A stretch of 64,000 nt of DNA from NCBI GenBank assembly GCA_963837395.1, contig CAWINI010000003.1, forward strand, positions 1,116,001 to 1,180,000. Reading direction: 5' to 3'. A program made the position numbers and the translations under genes. Below, piece by piece: positions 17,610 to 28,113 of this stretch. The notes under the pieces are model-generated. The model did not search any database. It worked only from the letters and a program-made list of their open reading frames with translations, and had not been told where the DNA came from. This DNA is from CAVZQN01 sp963837395. GTDB taxonomy: Bacteria > Acidobacteriota > HRBIN11 > JAKEFK01. Within the stretch, counting starts at the first letter, position 1, and each line of letters starts with the position of its first letter.

Positions 17610-20053
17610 TTATTGGACAACTGAATCATCCGAAGAATCAAAAAACTTCCGCCCAAAAAATATTACTTCGGAGATTTGGAACGTTCTGGAATTATTAAGA
17701 TTAAATTGGAGCTGATTACGCCCTTTCTCAAGATCTATTTGATCCAACTCAATCCAACGCCAACCAGGTTTCAATTCAATGAGTCCTGCGTTTGTCCGGT
17801 TGGTATTTCCAAGTGAACCGCTTCTTGTACATAAATCCTAAATAAAAGAACTCCGGCAAATTCACCCACTGAATTCAAATACATAGTAGCGCCCGACTTC
17901 CCTCTCCATTGCAACGGGTTCCAATAATCCAGATTCTTCATTCGTTTAAAGCCGTTAGTTAAAGCGGCTTCAACCACGCTAGAGTCAGTTTCCTCATCGT
18001 AGGGATTCATAAGTGATTTAATTCTCGGGAACAACTCGAAAGACTCTTAGTCGGCCGCATAAACGTGAAGAAAGAACGTTCTTCACTAAATTGTGTTTTC
18101 TTATCGGAAGGGGTTTTCGTTCATAGTTCCGAAATATGCATATTGCACACCAAATTTTTTGAAATCAGCGAGAAATCTCGAATGAATTCGTGAGAAACAT
18201 TATATTGATCCACGGCGACGCCCGATTAGGCTCAAGATCTCCCTGAAAAATTCGTGAATGCATCATATCGAAGAGCTTCTACAGTTGACGAGTTGGAATA
18301 ATTGAATAGAAGGCAGATCCATCACGGACAGGAAAAGACTGTACAACGGAATCCTCCGAAAGATTTTTGTCGATCCATTCACAAGCGTCAAGATCCTCAT
18401 ATGTAACTAATGTAGTAGTTTTTGTATTTTCAGTTTGTTGGAGGCTTACCAATACATATCTTCTTGGCGGGAAGGAAAAATTGCATCGATAAGCCAACAG
18501 AATACAATTCTTTCCTGGAACACCGAAATTACAGAAAAAATGAGTCAACATGCGAGCGCTATTTAACTTGAGTGGCCATGTTTTACCTGAGATTCATGTG
18601 GTCATTGAAATAGTTAAAAAATAATTGAGCGAATCCAATGAGAATCAATATTGCCATCGGAAGAATTCGCCAATCCTTTTTCTTGATTCCCCAAAACAAT
18701 CCCAGCGAACCAAGTAGGAGCAACGCTCCAAAATCAAGCAAAACAAACAACGTTGCATCCGGAGTTAAGGAAACACTTAACTCAGATTTTCCGATCTCAA
18801 AAAGCCCCGGGAATCGGAAATAAAAAATTGCATATCCTAAAACGACCAGCGCCGCGAAACTCAAAAATTTGAAATCTTTAAGAAAGGAAGCTTCACCACG
18901 AAACAATTCGATCAACAACCACAAAAGAATCCAAACAAGTGCGGTGTAAGCAATAAAAGCGCTATGTCCTGCGATCCCTGCAAGTAAAAAATCCGCATGC
19001 AGCGGACACACATTGGAATTTGAAATAGTGCTCGTCGAAACAATAAAAATGTGATTACCATCATAGAGATCGCAAACATATGATGAGGATCAAATACAAA
19101 TGCGCGATAGATTCCGATTACCTCGGGTGAATTAAGGCTTAAGTTCGTCCTGCTGCATCAATATTCTCGGAACTAAATTCCCAAAGCGTCCTTGCTTGCT
19201 GCTTCAAATGCGTTAGCACCAGTGCACCGTCATAGCTGTATGCAAACAACAAAGGCGCGACGCCAAGAATTAGATCCGATGTTCGAGTCGCGAATGCGTG
19301 GATCAAAATCAGGATTGCAAATAAAGCAATGATGGATACAACCCATGTCAGAAGAAAAAGCGTTTCTCCTAGCGGAATATCAAGTGATGAATGAACAATC
19401 GAAGGAAAAACATAAAAAAGCCAATAGTAATTGAGTTTTTGACCACCAAAAAATGGGTTTTCTGGAGGAATTTCGGCGCGAGCCAATTCGCCAGCAATAC
19501 TCATGTGTTTGAAGAAAACGGTGCTGAACAGATCGTTATATTGCAATCCTCCTGCTGCTGGCCTTCCGGCCTGCGAATAAGGCTGCAATATAAGGAACAA
19601 AAAAAGAAGAATGAAAGCCAGTAGAATTCCAAATGGTAAAAGATTGATTCCTGAACGTGGAAGCTGAACATTTTTTGTATCCTTTACCAAACGGTTATGA
19701 AAAATAAGAAATCCAGCTAAAGCAAATCCCGCAATGAACAACGCCACAATCCACATTGGAACGGCAAAGATATGTACTGCGAGTACCGTCAGGATGGAAC
19801 TCAAATGATATCCGGCAACAATTGCCAGGATCCAAAAGAAGGGACCACGACGATTTTGATTTCTGTTGGCAAGTTTTGCTAAAAGATAACCGGGAGAACA
19901 CCACACAAAAAATAAGCCGAGAAAAAGAGCCAAATGATGTGGGACTATAATTTGGAAACTAAACAGTAGAGCAAAATTGAGGAAAATGAAGATTCCGATG
20001 GCCCCAAGATGTTTCCGATTGAGAGCAGCCTGTTCAGCATAAACCATATCCAC
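17610..20053 (-). pseudogene. Large polytopic membrane protein (GT39/DUF2298-like), broken by several frameshifts
   Basis: The minus strand carries one protein of roughly 810 residues spread over several frames. The first 304 residues (19139-20053) are intact, with many membrane helices and GGQKLNYYWLFYVFPSI. The next frame continues LSLNSPEVIGIYRAFVFDP, followed after a shift near 19010 by PLHADFLLAGIAGHSAFI to 18583. Then come DACEWIDKNLSEDSVVQSFP (to 18279), FGVQYAYFGTMNENPFR near 18130, NPYDEETDSSVVEAALTNGF (to about 17830) and finally GLIELKPGWRWIELDQI, ending at 17610. The pattern of membrane core, CEWIxxN, VQYAYFG and C-terminal beta-sandwich matches large lipid-linked-sugar-type membrane proteins. 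At least five frame changes are needed. It could be a decayed gene or a badly resolved sequence. Confidence 0.72.
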
Positions 20054-20279
20054 CTTGAATCCGTTTGAAATGAGTATGGTAATAATAAGAAAGATGTTGA
20101 GTTGCTGCTAGTTTATTTTGCCTTGCGGTGTCCATTTGTAGATTGAAATGGTAGTTCCAATAATGGCAAGAACGAAATTCCTAATATCGTGAACTTCAAT
20201 ATATCTGAACGACACACGGCAGGGGCAGAGCATTTTTACTTTCATGTTATGACCTTTCGATTTTAGATAAAGAAATAAT

Positions 20280-22220
20280 TCATTGGAGTTTATTGTTGGA
20301 ACAAAAATAATCTGTCCTGGAATATTCCTTTTCTAGAAGATTTACTTTTTCGGTAAGGATTTGAATTGGGCCAGCAAGGATTTGTGGATCATTCAGATCG
20401 ATGTTCAGAAATTTTTTGAGCAATACCAAAGGAGGTGCATCAAAACCATTCCGTAGAAGAGCATTGTAATGACTCATAAAAAAATCTGGATCCTTTTGAT
20501 ACATTTCGTAATAATGCAATGCTAAGAGTGATCCATAAACATGATTGATTTCATAAAATGGATCCTCATAAAACAAAGATGCGGTAATCCAACGCATATT
20601 TAGTTGTGGGTGCTTTTCGTTCCAAATTGAAAAACGATCAGATACTTTTCGAGTCAATTGATCGAGATCATCTGCATTTTGTATATCCCCTTTCGTTACA
20701 CCATCGTAGATTGCCTGTTCAAGCATTGCATCCTGAGCCACGAAAAAAAGCGCCATCCCTTTGCCTTCAAAAAATTGTTCAAGGAAATATTTACGCCTCT
20801 CCGGATCTTTTTCTTGCTTGTAGAGAAATTCAGGCATAAGCAGTTCGTTGAAGATAGCAAAAGATTCGAAAAGAAAATGCGGACCTTCGGCATAAACCGG
20901 CAAGACATGATTGTTTTTCATCAGCTGTCGATGGATGGCATGAGTGGATTCATGAGTCAAAACGCGAACATCATTGTAATAACCTTCAAAGCCTCCAGCA
21001 AAAAACATTGTTGGAACTCCGGGAAATCCTTTGGAGAATCCTCCCGATTTTCGATTCTCTCCCTTAACGATGTCCATCCTTCCATTCGCGGGATCAAGCA
21101 ACGAACCCAGCTCTTTGGAATATTCTGACCCAAGTGGTGCGAGAGCGTGCTCGATTGCATCAGTAGCTTGTGTGATTGTAAAACGCGGAACATTCTCCAC
21201 CGATGCACCTGATACATCCCAATATGCAACATCAGGAATCGACTTCTTTTTGCTAACGTAATTCGCCCGAAGTTTTTGATACCGCTTGTAAAGCTCTGCT
21301 GCCGTCGCAACACGTTCCAGCAGATTGTGAACTTCTTGCTTTGTCCAAAAGCTGTTGAAATAAATTTGATCCGATGCATCTTCAAAATTTCGGAGACGGG
21401 CAACAGTATTCTTTGCATTCACAGTTTGAATCAATGCATAAGCATAAAGATTTCGCTGGGAAGCATAATCTTCGTACAACTTCAGAAATCCTTGTTCCCG
21501 AATTTCCCGGTTTGGATCGTTCGCAATGTCAGCGCGCTGAGTTCTCACATTCAAAGTGCGTCCGCCCGATTGAATATCCGCAAATTTCGTATTGCTGAGA
21601 ATTTGTCGATACAAACCAAATTGCCATCCTGTTACCGATGGATCGATACTTCCCAAAATCTCTTCTTCTTTCAAAGACAAAGTGTGTGGTTGATTCCTGG
21701 AAATAGATTCAATTGCAAATTGATACTTCTGCAGTTTTGGTTCTTGATGTAGGAATTGGTCCAGCTTTTCTTTGTCCACTGTCACCAGTTCCGTTTGGAC
21801 AAACGCCGTCTTTTCTGAAAATTGCGATTCGAGTTTTGAGGTTTGTTGATCACTGACTTCATCTTTTGTATTGATAGCCGAACGGAGAAACCAAAATGTA
21901 TCTAGCTTGATGTAACCTACCAGTGCTTCATCATAGAGCTGCAACGTATTAAGCAGATTCTCAGCATTTGAAGTCGCCTTTCCTTTAAGATCGGTAAGTC
22001 TACCCAGCGTAGCGTTATATTTGGATTCTTCGGCCTTTACTGCAGCTTCGTTCTGAAAAAAGAGATGAGGCAAATCAAAGTGATACCGTGATTTTAAATC
22101 TTCTGGAATCGGTTGAAACTGGTTTTCTACTGTGGCGCTTTGAGCTATAACAACAAATATTGCAAAGATTGAAATACGCAACAAATATTGCATTATATTC
22201 TTGCCGGTATTAAGCTTCAT
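20280..22220 (-). CDS. Exported M3-family zinc metallopeptidase (oligopeptidase-like)
   Basis: A 646-residue protein with an N-terminal hydrophobic signal (YLLRISIFAIFVVIAQSA), so it probably acts in the periplasm or outside the cell. The zinc motif is HESTH (residues 423-427), with the third ligand expected in ESFAIFNE about 25 residues later, as in M3 peptidases. The long helical N-terminal half is usual for the family. The start may be the first ATG at 22220 or the internal MQYLLRIS. It is divergent from an RpiR regulator across 17 bp and lies near a beta-lactamase-like hydrolase and a TonB receptor, consistent with peptide use. Confidence 0.87.
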   Translation of the reverse strand: MKLNTGKNIMQYLLRISIFAIFVVIAQSATVENQFQPIPEDLKSRYHFDLPHLFFQNEAAVKAEESKYNATLGRLTDLKGKATSNAENLLNTLQLYDEALVGYIKLDTFWFLRSAINTKDEVSDQQTSKLESQFSEKTAFVQTELVTVDKEKLDQFLHQEPKLQKYQFAIESISRNQPHTLSLKEEEILGSIDPSVTGWQFGLYRQILSNTKFADIQSGGRTLNVRTQRADIANDPNREIREQGFLKLYEDYASQRNLYAYALIQTVNAKNTVARLRNFEDASDQIYFNSFWTKQEVHNLLERVATAAELYKRYQKLRANYVSKKKSIPDVAYWDVSGASVENVPRFTITQATDAIEHALAPLGSEYSKELGSLLDPANGRMDIVKGENRKSGGFSKGFPGVPTMFFAGGFEGYYNDVRVLTHESTHAIHRQLMKNNHVLPVYAEGPHFLFESFAIFNELLMPEFLYKQEKDPERRKYFLEQFFEGKGMALFFVAQDAMLEQAIYDGVTKGDIQNADDLDQLTRKVSDRFSIWNEKHPQLNMRWITASLFYEDPFYEINHVYGSLLALHYYEMYQKDPDFFMSHYNALLRNGFDAPPLVLLKKFLNIDLNDPQILAGPIQILTEKVNLLEKEYSRTDYFCSNNKLQ

Positions 22221-22237
22221 GTGTTATCTTAACCTCA

Positions 22238-23164
22238 ATGGTTATTGCAAAAAAGAGCGGTTTAAATCAGACGGCGAATTCGATGACCGCACTTGAATCG
22301 CGGTTTAATGTTGCACGTTCACGGCTTGGCCCACAACGCCAGAAATTAATCCGGTCCATCCTTGAAAATTCCGAAGAAACCTGTTTCTTATCATCGCGCG
22401 AATTAGGCAAACTGTATGATGTGGATGCCGCAACTATTGTACGCGCCGTTCAGGCGCTCGGTTATAGCGGATTTGCTGACTTTACTTTCGATCTTCGCCA
22501 GCATTTTCTTGCACATATTACACCTTATACTGCACTGAAGGCTGCCACACGTGAAAAACGGAGTGTGGCAGATCTCATTGATCATGGTCTGGATAAATCG
22601 CTGGACAACATTAATGCTCTACGTTCGGATCTGGATCGCAATCGTGTTGTAGAATTCGCAAAACTGATCCACCGCTCGGAGAAAATTCTTGTAGTTGCCG
22701 CCGATTTTGCATCTTCACTCGCACATCATCTGGCTTACGGATTAATGGTACTTGGAATCGATGCAGAATCACCTCCAGGCAGTGAAGGAAATTTACAGCA
22801 TAAAGTAAAACTACTAACGAAAAAAGATTTACTTATAGCAATCAGTTTTGGTCAGTGTTTGCGCGTGACAGTTGAATCTTTGCAAAAAGCCAGAAGACAA
22901 GGCATCCCAACTTTTGGCATTACAGACAGCAGTACAACTCCTATCGCTCGCTACAGCGATGATCATTTTATAGTGGCAGCAGTAAGTCCATCGTTCATGA
23001 ATACTTATGCCGCTCCGATGGCATTATTAAATGCGATTCTGATCGCGTGTGCGCATGTGAATCCGAAAAGATCGTTGACGCAGTTGAAATCAACCAACCG
23101 CGAATATCTTTCGGGAATGCGATGGTATCGCGAGCCAAAACTACCGCAGAGGCGTAGAGATTAA
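22238..23164 (+). CDS. RpiR/MurR-type transcriptional regulator (HTH plus SIS domain)
   Basis: A 308-residue regulator. Residues about 20-95 form an RpiR helix-turn-helix (SSRELGKLYDVDAATIVRAVQALGYSG, split here as SSRELGKLYDV and ATIVRAVQALGY). Residues 130-265 form a SIS sugar-phosphate-type domain (KILVVAADFASSLAHHLA, DLLIAISFGQCLRVTV, GIPTFGITDSS). The SIS domain suggests a small phosphorylated sugar or amino-sugar ligand, such as a cell-wall fragment. It lies head-to-head with the M3 peptidase gene. A pair of 20-bp direct repeats upstream of the TonB receptor (27942-27990) is a candidate site for it, which is inference. Confidence 0.9.
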   Translation: MVIAKKSGLNQTANSMTALESRFNVARSRLGPQRQKLIRSILENSEETCFLSSRELGKLYDVDAATIVRAVQALGYSGFADFTFDLRQHFLAHITPYTALKAATREKRSVADLIDHGLDKSLDNINALRSDLDRNRVVEFAKLIHRSEKILVVAADFASSLAHHLAYGLMVLGIDAESPPGSEGNLQHKVKLLTKKDLLIAISFGQCLRVTVESLQKARRQGIPTFGITDSSTTPIARYSDDHFIVAAVSPSFMNTYAAPMALLNAILIACAHVNPKRSLTQLKSTNREYLSGMRWYREPKLPQRRRD

Positions 23165-23172
23165 TATATATA

Positions 23173-23221
23173 GCAGGCCAGAGGCCTGTGGCCCGTAATG
23201 CAGGCGAGACGCCTGCGCTCC
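23173..23221. repeat. Double palindrome of the GCxGGC family
   Basis: Two adjacent short hairpins, AGGCC-AGA-GGCCT and GCAGGCG-AGA-CGCCTGC, with CGCTCC at the end. The same design recurs at 52420-52466 and 62976-63066. It lies between convergent genes and could also terminate transcription. Confidence 0.7.
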
Positions 23222-25198
23222 TTAGTACCGCAAAGAGAAATCGAGGAAGTGGCCGACGATCAAGATCCAGATGAAGCCGACGCATGCCAGCACCACTGCA
23301 AGCTTGTAAAGCTTTGACCAAAACCCTGGATTCGGAAACGCGCGAAACGCTTTCAAAATTACGACCAGTGATCCCAATCCCGCAAAGACAGCAATCGCCT
23401 GAAAAATTCTGATGATGTTGTCGTTCTTACTGGTTAAAATCCCGAGAGATTGAAATCCCTGAATAATAAAAAGCGCATACGCCGTCAAAATGAAAAGATT
23501 AATTACAGTAATAAATTTGGTCCAACGCCGGAAACTACTCTGGCTTGGCTCCAATTCAAGTCTCTTGCCATAATATCTGCGAATAATTGCAGCCACAGGC
23601 CAGAGTATCAGTGTAAGAAGAAAAATTCCGATCGTAAATATAACAATGGTCATGACAAATTTACTGTTTAAATACCATGGGGCAGCATCATATACAAAAA
23701 ATGGAAACGGAATGATGATTCGATATCTACTGGGATTTTCCATCTTTTTAAAGATCAACAGATCCTGACCATCCACTTCCTGAAAAACGAAAGGTCTGAT
23801 TTCTTGCCATTTCTTTGGCTGACCATTGAGATCTTTAAGATCCGGGATCTGAATCCTGCCATCCTTGTCCGGCACAACCTTCGATTCAAGTAATAAATAT
23901 GGAATGCGGAAAAAACTCCCTTCACTTCTGCGGCTGAGAATATATGTACCAGCAACCGTTGTATTGTTCTTTGAATCCTTTAATGGCTTCACCTCTGGAG
24001 CTGAATATGGGAAATAGCGATCCAAAAGTTTTTCCCAAACTGCTCCTCTTGCGTCAATCTCGCCTTTCCCACCACTGTTATATGAAATGAAAAATCCAAA
24101 ATTCTTTTCAGGAATCAGATGAAGATCACTGTGAAAATAAACCGTATCACCACCATGACCGAAGATGCGAAGTCCATTGCGTGATTCTTCATAAAACCCA
24201 AGACACATACCATGTGCTGCATCATCATATGCCAGTGTTCGCGCATGCATTTGTCTCGCGGTTTCCGGTTTCAAAATTGTGTGATTTTCAAATTGACCAT
24301 CTTGCAAATGTGCAATCATGAATTTAGCCATATCTCCACCGGCACTTGATAACGAACCTGCAGGATATGCAATTACAATTTCAAACGGATTCGGATCGCC
24401 TGATCCTAATTTGTATCCGTTTGACATAAGCGGAGCAAGATTTTTGGGCAAAGGCTGTTCAAATGAAGAGTGCGACATTCCGAGCGGTTCAAAAATATTC
24501 TCCTCTATATATTTATAAAGAGGCTGGCCGGATACTCTTTCAACAATGTAACCCGCAAGTGATGTGCCGTAATTCGAGTATGCAGTAGTTTCTCCCGGTG
24601 GAAAAATCCTTCGCGGAATATGCGTCCTGAGATACTTTCCGAGCGAAATAATTCCCTCAGGTTTATCAGTAAAAAGATCTTTTACCGTTTCTTCGAACCC
24701 TGGAGAATGCGTCATTAAATTTCGAAGTGTGATCGGCTTGGGGAACGTATCAGGAATTTTGAAATCAAGGTAAGTATTGATGTCTTTATCAAGATCTAAC
24801 TTACCTTGTTCAACGAGCTGCATCACAGATGTCCAGGTAAACAATTTTGAAATTGATCCCGGCCTGAACAATGTATCTTCAACTGATACCGGCTTTTTCT
24901 TTGCAACATCTGCATAGCCATAGCCTTTCGAAAATAAAATGCTTCCATCTTTGACAATCACAACGACGGCGCCAGCAACATCTTCGCGCCTGATTTGCAG
25001 AGGCATGACACCATCCAGGAAAGCTTCCAGATCTTTTGCACTCAGTTCAGCCGATGATGATGCCGCCACCGGCGGTGTTATTGCAGAAATTTCTTTTGCC
25101 GGCGGTGTTTCCTGAGTTGGATTTTGAGCGAAAACAATTCCACAAAAAAACAATATTAAGATCGATAATAGAAAGCGATTCCGTAGCTGTAGTGTCAT
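23222..25198 (-). CDS. Serine hydrolase, class C beta-lactamase/CubicO family, with C-terminal membrane helices
   Basis: A 658-residue exported enzyme. The signal peptide ends near GIVFAQ. The catalytic motifs of the beta-lactamase-like fold are S115-I-S-K118 (FRPGSISKLF), Y207-S-N (TAYSNYGT) and HGG (FGHGGDTVYF). The domain is followed by about 150 residues with four hydrophobic helices (FVMTIVIFTIGIFLL onwards), so the enzyme is anchored in the membrane. Family members are D-amino-peptidases, esterases or penicillin-binding-like proteins; the substrate is not defined. GAGGT precedes the start. It lies 31 bp downstream of the TonB receptor on the same strand, probably in one operon. Confidence 0.92.
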   Translation of the reverse strand: MTLQLRNRFLLSILILFFCGIVFAQNPTQETPPAKEISAITPPVAASSSAELSAKDLEAFLDGVMPLQIRREDVAGAVVVIVKDGSILFSKGYGYADVAKKKPVSVEDTLFRPGSISKLFTWTSVMQLVEQGKLDLDKDINTYLDFKIPDTFPKPITLRNLMTHSPGFEETVKDLFTDKPEGIISLGKYLRTHIPRRIFPPGETTAYSNYGTSLAGYIVERVSGQPLYKYIEENIFEPLGMSHSSFEQPLPKNLAPLMSNGYKLGSGDPNPFEIVIAYPAGSLSSAGGDMAKFMIAHLQDGQFENHTILKPETARQMHARTLAYDDAAHGMCLGFYEESRNGLRIFGHGGDTVYFHSDLHLIPEKNFGFFISYNSGGKGEIDARGAVWEKLLDRYFPYSAPEVKPLKDSKNNTTVAGTYILSRRSEGSFFRIPYLLLESKVVPDKDGRIQIPDLKDLNGQPKKWQEIRPFVFQEVDGQDLLIFKKMENPSRYRIIIPFPFFVYDAAPWYLNSKFVMTIVIFTIGIFLLTLILWPVAAIIRRYYGKRLELEPSQSSFRRWTKFITVINLFILTAYALFIIQGFQSLGILTSKNDNIIRIFQAIAVFAGLGSLVVILKAFRAFPNPGFWSKLYKLAVVLACVGFIWILIVGHFLDFSLRY

Positions 25199-25229
25199 TG
25201 TCGATACCTCATTTAATTAAGTGAGTATC

Positions 25230-27926
25230 TTAAAAATCGACTCGAAGTCCAAGTTGAACTTGCCGCGGTGGAAATCCTTCCAGAAGTCCAGTTGGAGTTC
25301 CGAAATCAGGTGATTGCAAATTTCCAACGAATCCGCCATGGCTCGTATTATTGAATAGATTGAAAGCCTCAACCAGGAACTCTGTCCGCACGGTGCCAAA
25401 ACCAAAAACTTTTGACGCGCGTGCATTCACCATCCATGCCGTATCACCGCGCCCGGAATTGAACTCTGTACCTGCCGGACGATCATTCAATTGACCATCC
25501 TGATTGTCATCAAATCCTGTAACAACATTGTATGGAAGTCCTGAAATAATATTTGTAGAGGCTCCTATTTTGATTCCCCACCCTGCTTCAATCAATGCTG
25601 CCACATTCAAAGTATGCCGAGCATCATCTATACTTGGGCCGAAATCGTAATCAAGGTTGTAAGGATCTGTTACAAATTGCTGACTTCCATGAGCATTTGT
25701 TTTGTTATCAGCTAAAGTGTAAGCAACATTCAATGAATAACGATCACTAAATCGCTTTTGCATTCCAATTTGTAGCGCTTTGTAATCGGAATGACCTTCA
25801 GTGATGATCGTAATTTCTCGATTCACCGATGGATCAGGATTAGGACGAACACCGTTTATTGGAGCATTAGCATCTTCTAACAAAATCAAATTCTTGCCTT
25901 TTGCATAAACAAAATCCGCAGTAATTACCATGTCATGAGTAATACCATGTTGAATTCCAATGCTGCCAACATCTTTCAGTGGTGTTGCGCCTGGTACTAA
26001 TACAGAAATATCAGCCGGAAAATCCAATGGAACTCCGCCGGAGAATGGATCAGGATATCCCGGTGCAAAAATTGTGCGTAAGGTAAAACGTCCCGGTTCA
26101 AAAAATGATGCAAGCAGTGGAGCATTCAAAAAGATTTGATCGAAGTAACGTCCGTAACCACCACGTATTGAAGTGTTTCCATTTTTAAGAACATCCCAGG
26201 CAAAATGAAGACGTGGTCCAAAATTATTATGATCGTTTTTGATTAATACGTGATCTTCATAATCCCAACGAAGCCCAAGATTTAAGGTGACATACTGAGT
26301 GATTGCCCATTGATCCTGGAAATAAAGTCCCAAAATATTATTGGGAATATGTACATCAGGATTTCCTTCACCTTCCTGATAAATGATCGGATAAGTTGAA
26401 GGATCCGCCGCATTGTACGGTAAATCTGAAGCAAAGACAAAAAAGCCATCGAAAGTCTGCGGCACAAATGCGTCAACAACGACATGACTGTAATCAATTC
26501 CAGCTTTGAATGAATGGTCTCCGCCGCGATTTAAAACATCAAAGCTAATTGCATCCAGAAATTGATAACGATCTTCCTGGAACGTTTGAGGAAGATTCGG
26601 TATTTTTCCACTCGCTAATGAAGGTCTTAAGATGAACGGGCAGCCAGGGCAATTTACATCCGAAAGATCATCCGATTGCCGCGCAAATTGAAAACGAAAT
26701 TCATTTAATGTACTTTCAGATGCAATCCAGGTGTGACTTGCTGCTATATCCCAATTTGTTAAATCTTCATTTACACCGGCATCCTCAGTTAATACGGCGC
26801 CTCCAACATCATCTCCAACATTCAGATTGTCAGTCGTCTTTTTATCTAACCTGTAGCGGAATGTCATGGCTTGATCAGCTGAGGGATGATGATCTAACTT
26901 GAACAACAAACGAGGCTGGCGCAATGGCCTATCAACGCTGGTAGTCGGCTCAAGGCCCAGCGCAGTCAAAACAGCCGGATCTACTGAAACCACTGCAGTA
27001 TCATTACGAAACGTATGTTCATAAGATCCGAAAAAAAACGTTTTATCTTTTATAATCGGACCACCAACATATCCACCAAGAATCGTTTGATCAAATTGCG
27101 ATTCTCTTATTGCAAATGGATTACTGGCCGAAAGACTATCAGCGCGATAGAAAGTTGAGAAACGTCCGTGAACATCATTATTTCCTGATCGAGTTAAAAC
27201 ATTAATGACAGCACCCGAAGCTTGCCCATATTCAGCTTCATATTGACTGGACATCACCTGATATTCAGCGATTGCATCAGGCGAAAAATCTCCGCGTGAA
27301 TCACCCAAAGCATCTTGATCATTACTGAGTCCATCAATTAAGAATGTATTACTTGCGCCGGAACTACCTGAACCGGAAATTGAAGTCGATTCAGTGCGGG
27401 CCAATGTAATTCCCGGTGCAAGTGACGCAAGGGCTATGAAATTGCGATCCGGCAAAGGGAGATCATCGATTTGCTTATTTGTAATTGCAGTACCAATTGT
27501 AGTTTTGGTAGGTTCGACTACCGGTGCATCTTCTACTACAATTATATTTTCGCTGACACCTGCAACTTGCAAAGTGAAATCTAAATTCGCTTGTTGACCG
27601 ATAACAAGATTGACTCCACTGCGAACTTGTTTTGTAAAGCCGGACAGGCTTACGGTAATTTCATAAGGACCCACTCGCAGTTCAGAAATTTTATAAGCAC
27701 CACCTGCATCGGTGGTCGCGGTTCTGCTGGTACCGGTTACGATCTGGCGAGCTTCAACAGAAGCGCCAGGAAGGGCAGCACCTGATTCATCACTAATACG
27801 GCCTTGAATACTGCCTCCTGTCCCCTGCGAAAATGCAGGCTGCGCTATTACACTCAGCAAAAATATGAATAACGTTGTTTTTAACACGGTCATCAGTAAT
27901 TTTCCTCTCTTGTCTTCCGGACGCAT
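25230..27926 (-). CDS. TonB-dependent outer-membrane receptor, Oar-like, with carboxypeptidase-regulatory-like domain
   Basis: An 898-residue outer-membrane protein. After a signal peptide (VLKTTLFIFLLSVIAQPAFSQ), residues about 30-115 form a carboxypeptidase-regulatory-like beta domain (IQGRISDESGAALPGASVE to GQQANLDFTL). The plug domain holds the family signature RNFIALASLAPGI and SGSGSSGASNTFLIDG, with VMSSQYEAEYGQASGAVINV. A long beta-barrel follows and ends VQLGLRVDF, a typical aromatic C-terminus. The TTG at 27938 is possible, but GGAGG five to six bases before the ATG at 27926 decides the start. The ligand is unknown; Oar-type receptors are common in Acidobacteria. Confidence 0.93.
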   Translation of the reverse strand: MRPEDKRGKLLMTVLKTTLFIFLLSVIAQPAFSQGTGGSIQGRISDESGAALPGASVEARQIVTGTSRTATTDAGGAYKISELRVGPYEITVSLSGFTKQVRSGVNLVIGQQANLDFTLQVAGVSENIIVVEDAPVVEPTKTTIGTAITNKQIDDLPLPDRNFIALASLAPGITLARTESTSISGSGSSGASNTFLIDGLSNDQDALGDSRGDFSPDAIAEYQVMSSQYEAEYGQASGAVINVLTRSGNNDVHGRFSTFYRADSLSASNPFAIRESQFDQTILGGYVGGPIIKDKTFFFGSYEHTFRNDTAVVSVDPAVLTALGLEPTTSVDRPLRQPRLLFKLDHHPSADQAMTFRYRLDKKTTDNLNVGDDVGGAVLTEDAGVNEDLTNWDIAASHTWIASESTLNEFRFQFARQSDDLSDVNCPGCPFILRPSLASGKIPNLPQTFQEDRYQFLDAISFDVLNRGGDHSFKAGIDYSHVVVDAFVPQTFDGFFVFASDLPYNAADPSTYPIIYQEGEGNPDVHIPNNILGLYFQDQWAITQYVTLNLGLRWDYEDHVLIKNDHNNFGPRLHFAWDVLKNGNTSIRGGYGRYFDQIFLNAPLLASFFEPGRFTLRTIFAPGYPDPFSGGVPLDFPADISVLVPGATPLKDVGSIGIQHGITHDMVITADFVYAKGKNLILLEDANAPINGVRPNPDPSVNREITIITEGHSDYKALQIGMQKRFSDRYSLNVAYTLADNKTNAHGSQQFVTDPYNLDYDFGPSIDDARHTLNVAALIEAGWGIKIGASTNIISGLPYNVVTGFDDNQDGQLNDRPAGTEFNSGRGDTAWMVNARASKVFGFGTVRTEFLVEAFNLFNNTSHGGFVGNLQSPDFGTPTGLLEGFPPRQVQLGLRVDF

Positions 27927-27941
27927 CGCTACCTCCAAGGG

Positions 27942-27990
27942 AATCGCATCATTCGTTGCAATCTTATGATAATCGCATCATTTATTGCAA
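27942..27990. promoter_or_regulatory. Two 20-bp direct repeats upstream of the TonB receptor
   Basis: AATCGCATCATTCGTTGCAA (27942-27961) and AATCGCATCATTTATTGCAA (27971-27990) differ at two positions and are spaced 29 bp. They lie directly upstream of the receptor start, where a dimeric regulator could bind side by side. The RpiR protein 5 kb away is the nearest candidate. Confidence 0.5.
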
Positions 27991-28113
27991 CTATGTTTCG
28001 CAACAGACGATTTGTGCCGCAGAAATTGCCGTACGACACGTCTGTTGTGTGCCGCGCGTGAAATTGTTGGCAACATTTAAGAAAGTGAATTAAATTGAGA
28101 TTAGGAGCGGATC

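Noticed and set aside
20108..20245. A 45-codon minus-strand frame (MKVKMLCPCRVSF...) in the 226-bp gap between the broken membrane gene and the M3 peptidase
   Set aside because: No ribosome site and no family match; the rest of the gap shows nothing. It may be a remnant but cannot be supported as a gene.
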